Below, one piece after another: positions 47,759 to 57,009 of a DNA stretch of 64,000 bases (its first letter is position 1; every line of letters starts with the position of its first letter). The notes beneath the pieces were generated by a model. The model was not told where the DNA came from, ran no database searches, and saw only the letters and a list, made by a program, of their open reading frames with translations. Source of the DNA: Catenulispora sp. GP43 (GTDB taxonomy: Bacteria > Actinomycetota > Actinomycetes > Streptomycetales > Catenulisporaceae); NCBI RefSeq assembly GCF_041260665.1, contig NZ_JBGCCT010000012.1, forward strand, positions 124,001 through 188,000, in the 5' to 3' direction. Position numbers and translations under genes: made by a program.

Positions 47759-48025
47759 GTGGCGAACATCAAGTCCCAGATCAAGCGGATCAAGACCAAC
47801 GAGAAGGCGCGCCAGCGCAACAAGGCCGTCAAGTCCTCGCTGAAGACCGCGATCCGCAAGACCCGCGAGGCCGTCGAGTCCGGCGACCACGCGAAGGCGC
47901 AGGAGCTGGCCCAGGCCGCCTCCCGCGAGCTGGACAAGGCCGCCTCGAAGGGCGTCATCCACGCCAACCAGGCCGCGAACAAGAAGTCGGCGCTGGCCAA
48001 GAGCGTGAACGCCCTGCAGGGCTGA
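47759..48025 (+). CDS. rpsT: 30S ribosomal protein S20
   Basis: An 88-residue basic helical protein starting from a GTG ([19 protein letters not shown]). AGAGG lies upstream. It binds the 5' domain of 16S rRNA. Genes for holA and lepA flank it, as in most actinomycetes. Confidence 0.96.
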   Translation: MANIKSQIKRIKTNEKARQRNKAVKSSLKTAIRKTREAVESGDHAKAQELAQAASRELDKAASKGVIHANQAANKKSALAKSVNALQG

Positions 48026-48076
48026 CCCTTCCCTGCCATGCGGTCCCTCTCGCCGCGGTAGAGAAACCGAGATTCC

Positions 48077-48115
48077 CGATCGGCGCGATCCCCTCCCCAG
48101 GGGTCGCGCCGATCG
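48077..48115 (+). terminator. Strong terminator after rpsT
   Basis: CGATCGGCGCGA pairs with TCGCGCCGATCG, and after one bulged base CCCC pairs with GGGG; the loop is 6 nt. Confidence 0.85.
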
Positions 48116-48238
48116 TCGTGTGTCCGGCCGTGCCCGGGCGGGCCCGTACCGCGACGTGAGGCGTGGGGGCATCGCGCTACGCTGAGCACGGGCGCCACAG
48201 GCACCACACGGGAATCACTGGGGGGTGGGGACGACTTC

Positions 48239-50602
48239 ATGGAGCCGCTGCGATCGGGCGATCCCAGGAGGATCAGCAGCTACGAGATCCTGAACCGGCT
48301 CGGCGCCGGCGGGATGGGGCAGGTGTACCTCGGGCGCTCGCCGTCCGGCCGCCGGGTGGCGGTGAAGGTGATCCGCCCCGAGCTCACCAACGACCCCACC
48401 TTCCGGCAGCGTTTCCGCCGCGAGGTCACGGCGATGCGCCAGGTGTCCGGCTTCTTCACCGCCCCGGTGGTCGACGCCGACCCCGACGGCGACCCGGCCT
48501 GGCTGGCCACGGCCTTCGTCCCGGGCCCCTCGCTGGAGAGCGCGGTCGCCGACGCCGGCGCGATGCCGCACCAGGACGTGATCCTGCTGGCCGCCGGCCT
48601 GGCCGAGGCCCTGAACGCGATCCACCGCGAGGGCCTGACCCACCGCGACCTGAAGCCCGGCAACGTCCTGATGGCCGAGGACGGCCCGCGGGTCATCGAC
48701 TTCGGCCTGGCCGTCACCGCCGAGACCTCCGGCCTGACCCAGGCCGGCACCGTGGTCGGCACCCCCGCCTTCATGTCCCCCGAGCAGGTCTCCGGCCAGC
48801 ACGTGGGCCCGGCCTCCGACATCTGGTCGCTGGGCGCGGTCCTGGCCTACGCCGCCACCGGCGCCTCCCCCTTCGGCGACGGCGGCACGATGGAGACGAT
48901 GCTCCGCGTGATGAACGGCGAGCCGGACCTGTCCGGCCTGACCGGCACACTGGCGCAGCTGGTGAGCGCGTGCATGATGAAGGACCCGAACGCCCGGCCG
49001 ACGCCGGCGCGGATCCTGCAGGTGCTGTCCGAGGACTCCGGGGTGCAGCCGACGATGGCGATGGAGGTGCAGCCTCCGGTGGCGGAGGCGGGCGGCGCGG
49101 CTGGTGGCGCCGGGGCGGGCGTCGGCGCGGGCGCGGGTGCGGAGCCGGTCTGGCCGACGGGTGAGAACGCTGCGCAGGTTCAGGGCCAGGCTCAGGCGAG
49201 TCAGGCGGCGGCGCCGGTTCGGGATTCCGGGCAGAATGCCGGCCCGGCTTCGGGGTCGAACCCTGCGGCGCCGGCTTGGAACTCGGGGCAGAACGCCGGC
49301 CCAGCCTCCGGCTCGAACTCTGCGACACCAGGGTGGAACTCGGGGCAGAATGCCGGCCCGGCTTCGGGTCCGGCACCGACGTGGGGCTCAGGCCCGGTCG
49401 GCGGTCCCGCGCCCTCGCAACCTCCGGCACCGGCCTGGGGCTCGGGGACTGGCGCGCCTTCTCAGCCTTCGCAGCCTTCGCATCCCGCATGGGGCTCGGG
49501 TCCCGCCGCGCCTTCGCAGCCGTCCCAGCCTTCGCAGCCCACGAATCCCGCATGGGGCTCGCAACCGTCCCAGCCCTCGCAGCCCGCATGGGGCTCCGGC
49601 TCCGGCTCCGGCCCGGTCGCCGGCCCGACTTCGGGCCCGAACCCCGCCGCGCCGACCTGGGGCCCCGCCCCGTCGCAGCCCCCGGCGCCGGCCTGGGGCT
49701 CCACCCCCTCCGCGTCCTCGTCACCGGCGTGGGGCACGCCGATCCCGCCCGGCCCCGTGTCCGGGCCGTCGACGCCGCCCCAGCCGATGCCCGCGCATCC
49801 CACCCCGAACCAGTGGCCGCAGACGTCGGGCCAGCAGGCTCCCCCGACCTCCCCGATGTACCAGCCCGCGCCGCCGACGCAGGCCGCGCAGGCGGCCAGC
49901 CCGTGGATGCAGCCGCAGCCCTCGCCGCCCTACGGCGTCCCGATGCCCTCGCCCGCACCGGCCAAGAGGAACCGCAATGGCCTGATAGCCGCGGTCGGCG
50001 TGGCGGCTGTGGTGGTCATCGGCGGCGGCATCGCGATCTTCGCGTCCAGCGGCGGATCCGGCGGTTCGTCGGGCGGCTCCGGCGGCGGCACGTCCGGAGG
50101 CACCCTCGGCGGCAGCGGCGGCATCGGCACCCTGACCCCGATCCCCGCGAACTTCCAGCTGTCCGGCCTACTCACCGACGCGGACGCCGCCCAGTACCTC
50201 AAGTCCACACCGGCCGCCGCCGCCCCGACCGACGACTCCACGGACGACCCCGCCACGTACGGCAAGGACTGGACGGTCAGCTCCACCAACGCGGAGCTGC
50301 GGATCCAGGCCTCGACCTACAAGGGCGACAGCAAGCAGGCCACCAGCGACTTCCTCAACCACACCTCGACCATCGCCACAGACACCCCGTTCGAGGACGA
50401 AGGCGCGCTCGGCAACTCGGACAAGACCGAGATCCAGGTCTCCACGGACCAGAGCAGCGGCCTGCAGCACTGCCAGATCGAGGTACTGCGCGGCGGACTG
50501 GATGTGAACATCGTCTTCGTCGAGCCCGGCTCCGCGGCCGGCGCCCACGCCGATGTCCTGAACATCGCCAAGCAGGTCACAGGTCGGCTGCCCGGGAAGT
50601 AG
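48239..50602 (+). CDS. Transmembrane serine/threonine protein kinase
   Basis: A 787-residue Hanks-type kinase. Kinase domain ~15-265: G-loop GAGGMGQVY, K43, HRDLKPGN with D137, DFG 154-156, and GTPAFMSPEQ activation loop. Residues ~280-575 are a Pro/Ala/Gly/Ser/Trp linker with NSGQNAGPASGSN and QPSQPS-AWGS repeats. A single membrane helix (~GLIAAVGVAAVVVIGGGIAIF, quoted here in outline) precedes a ~190-residue extracellular domain with no PASTA repeats. The signal sensed is unknown. It is convergent with holA. Confidence 0.92.
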   Translation: MEPLRSGDPRRISSYEILNRLGAGGMGQVYLGRSPSGRRVAVKVIRPELTNDPTFRQRFRREVTAMRQVSGFFTAPVVDADPDGDPAWLATAFVPGPSLESAVADAGAMPHQDVILLAAGLAEALNAIHREGLTHRDLKPGNVLMAEDGPRVIDFGLAVTAETSGLTQAGTVVGTPAFMSPEQVSGQHVGPASDIWSLGAVLAYAATGASPFGDGGTMETMLRVMNGEPDLSGLTGTLAQLVSACMMKDPNARPTPARILQVLSEDSGVQPTMAMEVQPPVAEAGGAAGGAGAGVGAGAGAEPVWPTGENAAQVQGQAQASQAAAPVRDSGQNAGPASGSNPAAPAWNSGQNAGPASGSNSATPGWNSGQNAGPASGPAPTWGSGPVGGPAPSQPPAPAWGSGTGAPSQPSQPSHPAWGSGPAAPSQPSQPSQPTNPAWGSQPSQPSQPAWGSGSGSGPVAGPTSGPNPAAPTWGPAPSQPPAPAWGSTPSASSSPAWGTPIPPGPVSGPSTPPQPMPAHPTPNQWPQTSGQQAPPTSPMYQPAPPTQAAQAASPWMQPQPSPPYGVPMPSPAPAKRNRNGLIAAVGVAAVVVIGGGIAIFASSGGSGGSSGGSGGGTSGGTLGGSGGIGTLTPIPANFQLSGLLTDADAAQYLKSTPAAAAPTDDSTDDPATYGKDWTVSSTNAELRIQASTYKGDSKQATSDFLNHTSTIATDTPFEDEGALGNSDKTEIQVSTDQSSGLQHCQIEVLRGGLDVNIVFVEPGSAAGAHADVLNIAKQVTGRLPGK

Positions 50603-50638
50603 GCCGGGAGGTCAGAAACGGCGACACCGAATACACCG

Positions 50639-50678
50639 GTCGCAGCCACGCCACATCAAGCCGGCGCGTGGCTGCGAC
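50639..50678. terminator. Bidirectional terminator between the kinase and holA
   Basis: A perfect 13-bp stem GTCGCAGCCACGC/GCGTGGCTGCGAC with a 14-nt loop between two convergent genes. Confidence 0.75.
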
Positions 50679-50722
50679 GGTCGGACTCAGCCACGAGCGT
50701 GCCCAGCGCTCGCAAGCCTGCC

Positions 50723-51730
50723 TCAGCCGCGAGTGCCCTGCCCACGGGCCCGGCACACCGTCACCACGCACCGCTCCAGCGCGTAAGCCGGATCGTCGCC
50801 GCCGCCCTTGACCGCGGCGTCCGCCTCGGCCACCGCCAGCAGGGCGGTGCCGATGCCGTCCGGTGTCCAGCCGCGCACCTGCTGGCGTACCTTGTCGATC
50901 TTCCATGGCGGCATGCCCAGGTCGCGGGCCAGGTCCGCCGGTCTCGCGCCGCGGGGTGCCGAGGCCACCCGGGCCACCGATCGGACTCCGGCTGCCAGGG
51001 CGCTGGTGATCAGTACCGGTGCGGTACCGGTGGCCAGGGCCCAGCGGAGCTGTTCCAGGGCCTGGGCGGTGCGGCCGTCGACGGCCAGGTCGGCGACGGT
51101 GAAGCCGGAGACCTCCGCGCGGCCGCTGTAGTACTTGGCGACCACCGTTTCGTCGATCGGGGCCTTCGCGTCCTCGGTGGTGTCGGAGATCAGCTGGGAC
51201 GCGGCGGCTGCCAGCTCGCGCAGGTCGTTGCCGACCGCGTCCAGCAGCGTGCGGGCCGCCTCCTCGGTGATCTGGCGGCGGGCCGTCTTGAACTCGTCGC
51301 GCAGGAAGGCGATGCGCTCGGCCGGCCTGGTCACCTTCGCCACGTCGATGCGGGCCGCGCCGGCCTTCTCGACGGCGGTCAGCAGCGCCTTGCCCTTCAC
51401 GCCGCCGATGTGGACGACCACCAGTGTGATCTCCTCGGCCAGGTCGTCCAGCACGCTGGTCAGCGTGGCGGCGTCCTCGGCGGCCAGGTCCTGTGCCGAG
51501 CGCACGACCACGACGCGGCTCTCGCCGAACAGCGACGGGCTCACCAGCTCGGCGAAAGTGCCCGGGCTGAAGTTGCCCGGGGCCAGGTCGCGCGTCTCGG
51601 TGTCCGGATCGGTGGCGCGCTTGGCCGCGACGATCCGGGCCACGGCGCGGTCGACGAGCAGTTCCTCGGCCCCGACGACGAGGACGAGCTGGGGCGGGGT
51701 GGCGGCTTGGGCAGGCATCGGTCCAAGCAT
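50723..51730 (-). CDS. holA: DNA polymerase III subunit delta
   Basis: A 335-residue clamp-loader subunit: QLVLVVGAEELLVDRAVARI opens the AAA+-like fold (no functional Walker A, as normal for delta), ~TLVVVHIGG follows, and the C-terminal collar domain ends CVVTVCRARGQG. It opens the beta clamp. ATG codons at 51748, 51730 and 51718 are all possible; 51730 is a compromise. Confidence 0.9.
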   Translation of the reverse strand: MLGPMPAQAATPPQLVLVVGAEELLVDRAVARIVAAKRATDPDTETRDLAPGNFSPGTFAELVSPSLFGESRVVVVRSAQDLAAEDAATLTSVLDDLAEEITLVVVHIGGVKGKALLTAVEKAGAARIDVAKVTRPAERIAFLRDEFKTARRQITEEAARTLLDAVGNDLRELAAAASQLISDTTEDAKAPIDETVVAKYYSGRAEVSGFTVADLAVDGRTAQALEQLRWALATGTAPVLITSALAAGVRSVARVASAPRGARPADLARDLGMPPWKIDKVRQQVRGWTPDGIGTALLAVAEADAAVKGGGDDPAYALERCVVTVCRARGQGTRG

Positions 51731-51781
51731 GGCACGCCCCGGTGACAAGTCCCTATTGCCCGGCTTGGAGACCGGCCTTCG

Positions 51782-52366
51782 CTACTCCCCCGCCTTGGCC
51801 TTGGCGGCGGCCTTCATCTCCTTCTTGAAGGCGCGCACCTTCGCCAGGCTCGCCGTGTCGGTCACGTCCGCCACCGACCGCGTCGAGCCCTGCACGCCGT
51901 AGTCGCCGGCGGCCTCCCTCCAGCCCTCCGGCGTCACGCCGAACTGCTTGCCCAGCAGCGCCACCAGGATCTGCGCCTTCTGCTTCCCGTACCCGGGCAG
52001 CGACGCGACCCGCTTCAGCAGGTCGGCACCGTCCTTCGCGCCGGTCCAGACCGCCGAGGCGTCGCCGTCGTACTCCTCGGCCACGGCCCGGGCCAGCTTC
52101 TGCGTCCGCTCGGCCATCGCCTTCGGGAAGCGGTGGATCGCCGGCACCTCGGAGAACACGGCCACGAACTTCTCCGGGTCGAAGGCGGCGATCTGCTCGG
52201 CGTCCAGCTGGTCCACGCCGAGGCGCGTGGCCAGCACGTACGGCCCGGAGAACGCCTTCTCCATCGGGATCTGCTGATCCAGGAGCATGGCGGTCAGTAC
52301 GCCCAAGGGGTCCTTCGCGAGGAAGGCGTCGGCGTCGGGGTTCTGAGCCAGATGCAGCGTCACCAT
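51782..52366 (-). CDS. HhH-GPD base-excision repair family protein
   Basis: A 194-residue helical protein. VTAMLLDQQIPMEKAFSGPY-like N-terminus (in parts LTAMLLDQQI and FSGPYVLATRLG) and the helix-hairpin-helix LPGYGKQKAQILVALLGK are the marks of the HhH-GPD superfamily. The ATG at 52366 is preferred to an upstream start at 52399. No 4Fe-4S cysteines are present, and the catalytic Asp usual after the HhH is not obvious, so the activity is uncertain. Confidence 0.82.
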   Translation of the reverse strand: MVTLHLAQNPDADAFLAKDPLGVLTAMLLDQQIPMEKAFSGPYVLATRLGVDQLDAEQIAAFDPEKFVAVFSEVPAIHRFPKAMAERTQKLARAVAEEYDGDASAVWTGAKDGADLLKRVASLPGYGKQKAQILVALLGKQFGVTPEGWREAAGDYGVQGSTRSVADVTDTASLAKVRAFKKEMKAAAKAKAGE

Positions 52367-52438
52367 GTCCCCAGCCTGACAGAACCGCCGCCGCGCCACT
52401 GCGGTTCTGGTCCGTTCGAGGCACCGGGTCGCGAGGGC

Positions 52439-54292
52439 TCAGTCCTCGGACTCCAACCGCTCGACGACATCGGCGATGAACGCCCGGCCCTTCGGCTCCA
52501 GCCACGGACACGCCAGGACCAGGTGGCACATCGACCCCAGCACGGTCACCGCACGCTTCTCGGCCACCTGCATGAGCTGGCCGACCCGGTTCAGCACCCA
52601 CTCCAGGACGTCCTCACGCGCCTCCGGGAACGCCCATCCCACCGCGACCAGCGCCATCCCGGCCGCCTCGCAGACCCAGTCCTCGGGGCCGTTCAGCAGC
52701 TCCACCAGGATCCGGCGCCGCTCCGATTCGGCCCACGGCTGGTCGGCGCGGTGATGCGCGATCCCCATGCACGCGATCGTCTGCACGGAGCGCACCCAGT
52801 AGTCCGGTGCCTCCATCGCGGACCCGCCCTGCCACGGCGCGTCCTGCGGTGCCGGCGGGTACGCCAGCACGCCGAGCAGCTCCGTGACCGGCACGCCGGC
52901 CAGCGCGACCGCGTGGTCGTACAGCGCCGTCGGGCCCGGCCAGTTCGGCGTGGCCAGGTCCCGCACCAGCGCCCGGGCCCGCGCGGACGGCGGCTCGACC
53001 GCCGGGACCGCGTCGCAGCCCTCGTACCGCCACACCCGCACGCCGACCTCGGCGCCCGGCAGCCGCGGATCGGGGTCGCCGGTCTCCAGGAACGCGACCT
53101 GCAGGCCCGGTATGACCAGCCGCAGGGTGTTGATCGCGCTCGGCGGCTCGATGATCGACAGCGACATCTCCCCGGACACGGTGAGGTTGTCCTGCTCGAC
53201 GAGCTGCCGCAGCACGTTGATACAGGCCTCGGTGCCGCCGGTCACCCGGCCCAGCCACGGGAACCGCTGGACGTGGTGCCCGAGCAGGTATCCGGCATAG
53301 TCGTGGTCGGGGTGCGCCCGGTAGTAGTCGGTGAGCTCCAGCAGGTGCATAGTGTCGCCGTCGGCCTCGAACCGCATGCCGAGCAGCGCCGGCGCGGCCT
53401 TCTCGTGCTCCGGCTCGGCGGCCACCAGCTTCTCCAGCAGCGCCAGGCCCTCCGGGCGCCGGCCGGTGAAGGCCAGCAGCTCGGCCAGGTCGACCACCAG
53501 ATAGCTCTGGCCCGGGTCCTGCTCGACGGTCCGCGTCCACAGCGCGATGGTCTCGTCCACCCGGCCCGCCCGGCGCAGGGCGTTGCCGAGCATGATCGCG
53601 CCCATCGCCCCGGCCCCGGACCGGACCGCCACCTCGCCCCACTCCACGGCCAGCCGGGTGTCACCGAGCCGGCGGGCCAGCCCCGAGGCGACGGCGGCCA
53701 GCTGCGGGTCCTCCCCGCGCACCATCACCGCACGCACGACTTCGGCGAAGTGGACCAGCGCCGCGCGCTCCTCCTCCGACACCGGGTCGCCGAGGCCCTG
53801 ACACAGCCGCAGCACGGCCTGCGTCAGCGACTCCGCGCTCAGCCGGGACGGCAGCTCCGGGTCCGCCATCCACGCCACCGCCGCCCACGGCCTCGCCGGC
53901 GCCGCGGCCATGACACCGGCCAGCAGCATGACCGCCTCGTCGAGGCGGCCGATCGCGGCCAGCAGCGCGGCCCGGCAGGCCAGCTCACCGGTGTACCGGG
54001 AGGTCGCCGGGAACAGCTCCAGCGCCGCCACCGGACCGCCGACCCGCGCCACGAGCTCCGCCAGCGCCTCGTGCGCTTCCGGCAGCGACGGGTCGGTCCC
54101 GATCGCGCCGGCCACGTGGTCGGCGGCGTGGCCGATGTCGCCACCGTCGAGGATCAGCCGCGCCACCGCGACCTCGCCCTCGGCTTCCAGACGCTCGCAG
54201 CAACCGGTGTCGCACGCGTTGGTGTGCGTGTGAGTGTGCTGCTCGTCGTGCTCGTCGTGCGTACCGTTCGTGTCTCTGCCGTACGTGTCCAA
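52439..54292 (-). CDS. Large TPR protein with His-rich N-terminus
   Basis: A 617-residue protein beginning with a TTG (GGAGGGGA upstream). Residues 1-35 are acidic and His-rich (DEHDEQHTHTHT then CDTGCC), a possible metal-binding segment. Residues ~40-320 are TPR-like helical repeats (ACRAALLAAIGRLDEAVMLL, MLGNALRRAGRVDETIALW). The C-terminal half contains a mixed domain and HEAT-like helices. The role is unknown. It is downstream of the split comEC and may be in the same operon. Confidence 0.72.
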   Translation of the reverse strand: MDTYGRDTNGTHDEHDEQHTHTHTNACDTGCCERLEAEGEVAVARLILDGGDIGHAADHVAGAIGTDPSLPEAHEALAELVARVGGPVAALELFPATSRYTGELACRAALLAAIGRLDEAVMLLAGVMAAAPARPWAAVAWMADPELPSRLSAESLTQAVLRLCQGLGDPVSEEERAALVHFAEVVRAVMVRGEDPQLAAVASGLARRLGDTRLAVEWGEVAVRSGAGAMGAIMLGNALRRAGRVDETIALWTRTVEQDPGQSYLVVDLAELLAFTGRRPEGLALLEKLVAAEPEHEKAAPALLGMRFEADGDTMHLLELTDYYRAHPDHDYAGYLLGHHVQRFPWLGRVTGGTEACINVLRQLVEQDNLTVSGEMSLSIIEPPSAINTLRLVIPGLQVAFLETGDPDPRLPGAEVGVRVWRYEGCDAVPAVEPPSARARALVRDLATPNWPGPTALYDHAVALAGVPVTELLGVLAYPPAPQDAPWQGGSAMEAPDYWVRSVQTIACMGIAHHRADQPWAESERRRILVELLNGPEDWVCEAAGMALVAVGWAFPEAREDVLEWVLNRVGQLMQVAEKRAVTVLGSMCHLVLACPWLEPKGRAFIADVVERLESED

Positions 54293-54349
54293 GTGCCGGC
54301 TCCCCTCCAGACTCGGCGTCGGATAGGGACACGAGACTAGCGTGGGGCC

Positions 54350-55435
54350 CTAGTGGCGGGTGGCCACCCGCAACCGGGCAGCGGTGCCGAACACCACCAC
54401 CTGGCCGTCGTCATCGGTGCGGAAGACCCGCGCCCCGGCCCCGGACGCCAGCGCGATCGTGCGCGGCGCCGGATGGCCGTAGGTGTTGCCCTTGCCGACC
54501 GAGATGACGGCGACTCGCGGATGGACGGCGGCGAACAGGTCCGGGTCCTGATGTGCGGAGCCGTGGTGCGGCACCTTCAGGACGTCGGCGGCGAGATCCG
54601 GATGCGCGGCCAGGATCGCCGCCTGCGACGGCGGCTCGATGTCACCGGTGAGCAGTAGCCGGACCGCGCCGTCCCGCGTCGCGACCGTCACCTGGAGCAC
54701 GACGCTGGAATTGTTCGGGCCGGAGCCCTCCTCACCGCCGCCCCGCGGCGAGGCCCGAGCTTGGTGCCGGCCTCGTCGACGGCTCTTGTGGACCGGTTCG
54801 GGCGGTGTCGGGGGGCTCTCGTTCGGATCGGGCCACAGGACATCCCAGGACACCGGGCCGAACCGCCGATGCTCGCCGGCTGCCGCCACCGAGGTGGGGA
54901 CGCGGGCCGAGCTCGCCCAGGCCGCGACTTCCGAGGCACCCTTGGGCGGATCGCGGTCGTTCGTGGTCTCGATTTCGGCGACGGCGCGGCCCTTCAGCAC
55001 CCCGGGGACGCCGTCGATGTGATCGGCGTGGAAGTGGGTCAGGACCAGCAGCGGCACCTTGCGGACGCCGAGCAGGGTCAGACAGCGATCGGCTTTCGCG
55101 GGATCGGGGCCGGTGTCGACGACGACGGCCTCGGCCGGCCCCACGGCGAGCGCCAAGGCGTCACCCTGACCGACGTCGCAGGCCGCGAAGATCCAGTCCG
55201 GTGGGGGCCAGGCGACGGTCTGGCTGCGGATGAACAGCAGTGCCGCGGCGATGGATATCAGGAGCAGGAAGAGGAGGGCGGCAGCGACGGCTCTCCGACC
55301 GACGGAACGGTTCGGGTCACCCCGAAAGCCATCCCCTCCGCGGCTTCCGGGGCCGAGCCCGCCGCTGTCCAGGCCGTCGCCGCGTCCGGGATCGGGCTCC
55401 GGGCCCGGCGATATCCAGGGTCCTTGCTCGTTCAT
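54350..55435 (-). CDS. ComEC-like metallo-beta-lactamase protein (detached C-terminal half)
   Basis: A 361-residue protein with a Gly/Pro-rich N-terminus, one membrane helix (~55-78, AAALLFLLLISIAAALLF) and an MBL nuclease-like domain: VDTGPDPA, THFHADHIDG, LTGDIEPPSQ, VPHHGSAHQDP. This corresponds to the C-terminal MBL part of one-piece ComEC. The ATG overlaps the comEC stop by 4 nt (ATGA) and has a perfect AAGGAGG 7 nt upstream, so the split is genuine rather than a frameshift artefact. It may process DNA entering the cell. Confidence 0.85.
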   Translation of the reverse strand: MNEQGPWISPGPEPDPGRGDGLDSGGLGPGSRGGDGFRGDPNRSVGRRAVAAALLFLLLISIAAALLFIRSQTVAWPPPDWIFAACDVGQGDALALAVGPAEAVVVDTGPDPAKADRCLTLLGVRKVPLLVLTHFHADHIDGVPGVLKGRAVAEIETTNDRDPPKGASEVAAWASSARVPTSVAAAGEHRRFGPVSWDVLWPDPNESPPTPPEPVHKSRRRGRHQARASPRGGGEEGSGPNNSSVVLQVTVATRDGAVRLLLTGDIEPPSQAAILAAHPDLAADVLKVPHHGSAHQDPDLFAAVHPRVAVISVGKGNTYGHPAPRTIALASGAGARVFRTDDDGQVVVFGTAARLRVATRH

Positions 55436-57009
55436 GACAGTTCCTCCTTGCGTTTCGCCGCCGCAGCCGAGATCAGGAACACCAGGGCGTAGACCGCCAG
55501 CAGGGCGAGGGTCCCGGGCAGCCCGTCGGGCCAGCCGACGGTCGCGCCGGGCAGTCGGGAGCCGTACCGGGCGACCGCGACGATCCCGTCGGCCGGCCAT
55601 TGGGCCAGCCAGGCCACCGCGTGCCCGAGCGGGAGCCAGACGGACGCGGCGAGCAGGGCCACGGCCCCGAGAACGGTCGCCGGCCCGACGCAGAACTCGG
55701 CGAGCAGGTTCGCCGGGAGCGAGAGCGGGGTGATCGCGGCAGTGAAGGAGACCAGGATCGGCAGGCAGAAGGCCTCGGCTGCCGCCGTGCAGGCCAGCGA
55801 CTCGGCGATGCGGTGCGGCACCCGGCGGTCGATGAGCGCCTGCTGCCAGCCCGGCGCGAGCACGAACAGCCCGGCGGTCGCGGCCAGCGAGAGGGCGAAG
55901 CCGTAGGACCGAGCGAGCCAGGGATCGAACAGGAGCAGCAGCGTCCCGCCCGCGCACAGCAGCGGGAGCCCACGCGCACGCCGTCCGACGGCTGCGAGGA
56001 GCAGCCCGAGCACGGCCATCACGCTGGCGCGCACCATCGACGGCTCGGGGCGGGCCAGGACGGTGAAGCCGATGACGACGGCCAGGCCGGTGAGCGTCAG
56101 GAACCTGCCTCGGACTCCGGCGAAGCGCGCGATCGGCATCGCGGCGGTCAGGACGAACACCAGGTTCTCGCCGCTCACGGCTGTCAGGTGGGTCAAGCCG
56201 GTGTCGCGGAAGGCGGCGCTCAAGCTGTCCGGTTCCTGCGACACGTCCCCGATCACCAGGCCGGGCACCAGACCGCGCGGGTCGGCGGGCAGATGGGCAC
56301 AGGCGTCGCGCAGGGCTTGGCGCAGCCTGCCGGCCAGCTTCTGGAGCGCGTTGGGGCCGGCGAGGACGTCGGGCGGCCGGTGGACGGACAGGGCCGCGGC
56401 GTCGGGGCTGTCGTCGTGGGCGGGACGGAGGCGCCCGGTGACGCGCACCCGCGTGGACGGCAGGAACTGCCACGCGCCGGGGTCGGAGGCCAGCGCGGTC
56501 GCGGGAAGCCGGGTGCGGAACGCGTTGACGCGCTCGATGCGCAGGGGGACGACGGCGAAAGGGCCGTGTGCGGAGGTCGCGGTGTGCGGGTCGTCGGTGA
56601 CCACGGCCTCGACGGTCGCCTGGGCATGCGCTGCGGCGAGGCGCGGCAGCGGGCCGGTGTGGGTCGCGATGGTGCGGGTGGTGGCGGCGGTGCCCGCGCC
56701 GGCCGCGACGAAGCAGGCGGCCGCGAGGGTGCGGCGACGGGTCCTGGTGCGGGTCGAGGTCGAGCTCGAGCGCGTTGCGGCGAAAGCTTGGCCGACGCGC
56801 AGGTATTCGTGGCGCCGGATCCCGCTACGCAGGAGGAGGGAGAGACCGGCCAGGGCACAGCCGGCCCAGAGCAACAGCGCCATCGGCGAGACGAAGCCGT
56901 CGCCGACGAAGGCTGCGCCGTACGCGGCCAGCAGGATCGGCACCAGGCGCAGATCGCGGCGCGAGTGCCGGTCCGGCTCGACGGAGCGGAAGGTGACGGT
57001 CAGGCTCAT
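55432..57009 (-). CDS. comEC: ComEC competence channel, transmembrane part
   Basis: A 525-residue membrane protein. The N-terminal OB-like/DUF4131 region is followed by the competence domain (VPGLVIGDVSQEP, LTHLTAVSGENLVFVLTA) and ~8-10 membrane segments. It forms the channel for single-stranded DNA. The ATG overlaps the comEA stop (ATGA) without its own Shine-Dalgarno, implying translational coupling. The MBL domain usual at its C-terminus is encoded as the next gene. Confidence 0.9.
   Translation of the reverse strand: MSLTVTFRSVEPDRHSRRDLRLVPILLAAYGAAFVGDGFVSPMALLLWAGCALAGLSLLLRSGIRRHEYLRVGQAFAATRSSSTSTRTRTRRRTLAAACFVAAGAGTAATTRTIATHTGPLPRLAAAHAQATVEAVVTDDPHTATSAHGPFAVVPLRIERVNAFRTRLPATALASDPGAWQFLPSTRVRVTGRLRPAHDDSPDAAALSVHRPPDVLAGPNALQKLAGRLRQALRDACAHLPADPRGLVPGLVIGDVSQEPDSLSAAFRDTGLTHLTAVSGENLVFVLTAAMPIARFAGVRGRFLTLTGLAVVIGFTVLARPEPSMVRASVMAVLGLLLAAVGRRARGLPLLCAGGTLLLLFDPWLARSYGFALSLAATAGLFVLAPGWQQALIDRRVPHRIAESLACTAAAEAFCLPILVSFTAAITPLSLPANLLAEFCVGPATVLGAVALLAASVWLPLGHAVAWLAQWPADGIVAVARYGSRLPGATVGWPDGLPGTLALLAVYALVFLISAAAAKRKEELS

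Noticed and set aside
54350-56473. ComEC split as a sequencing frameshift
   Set aside because: The second half has its own ATG, a perfect AAGGAGG site and a non-conserved N-terminal extension with a membrane helix, which a frameshift would not create.
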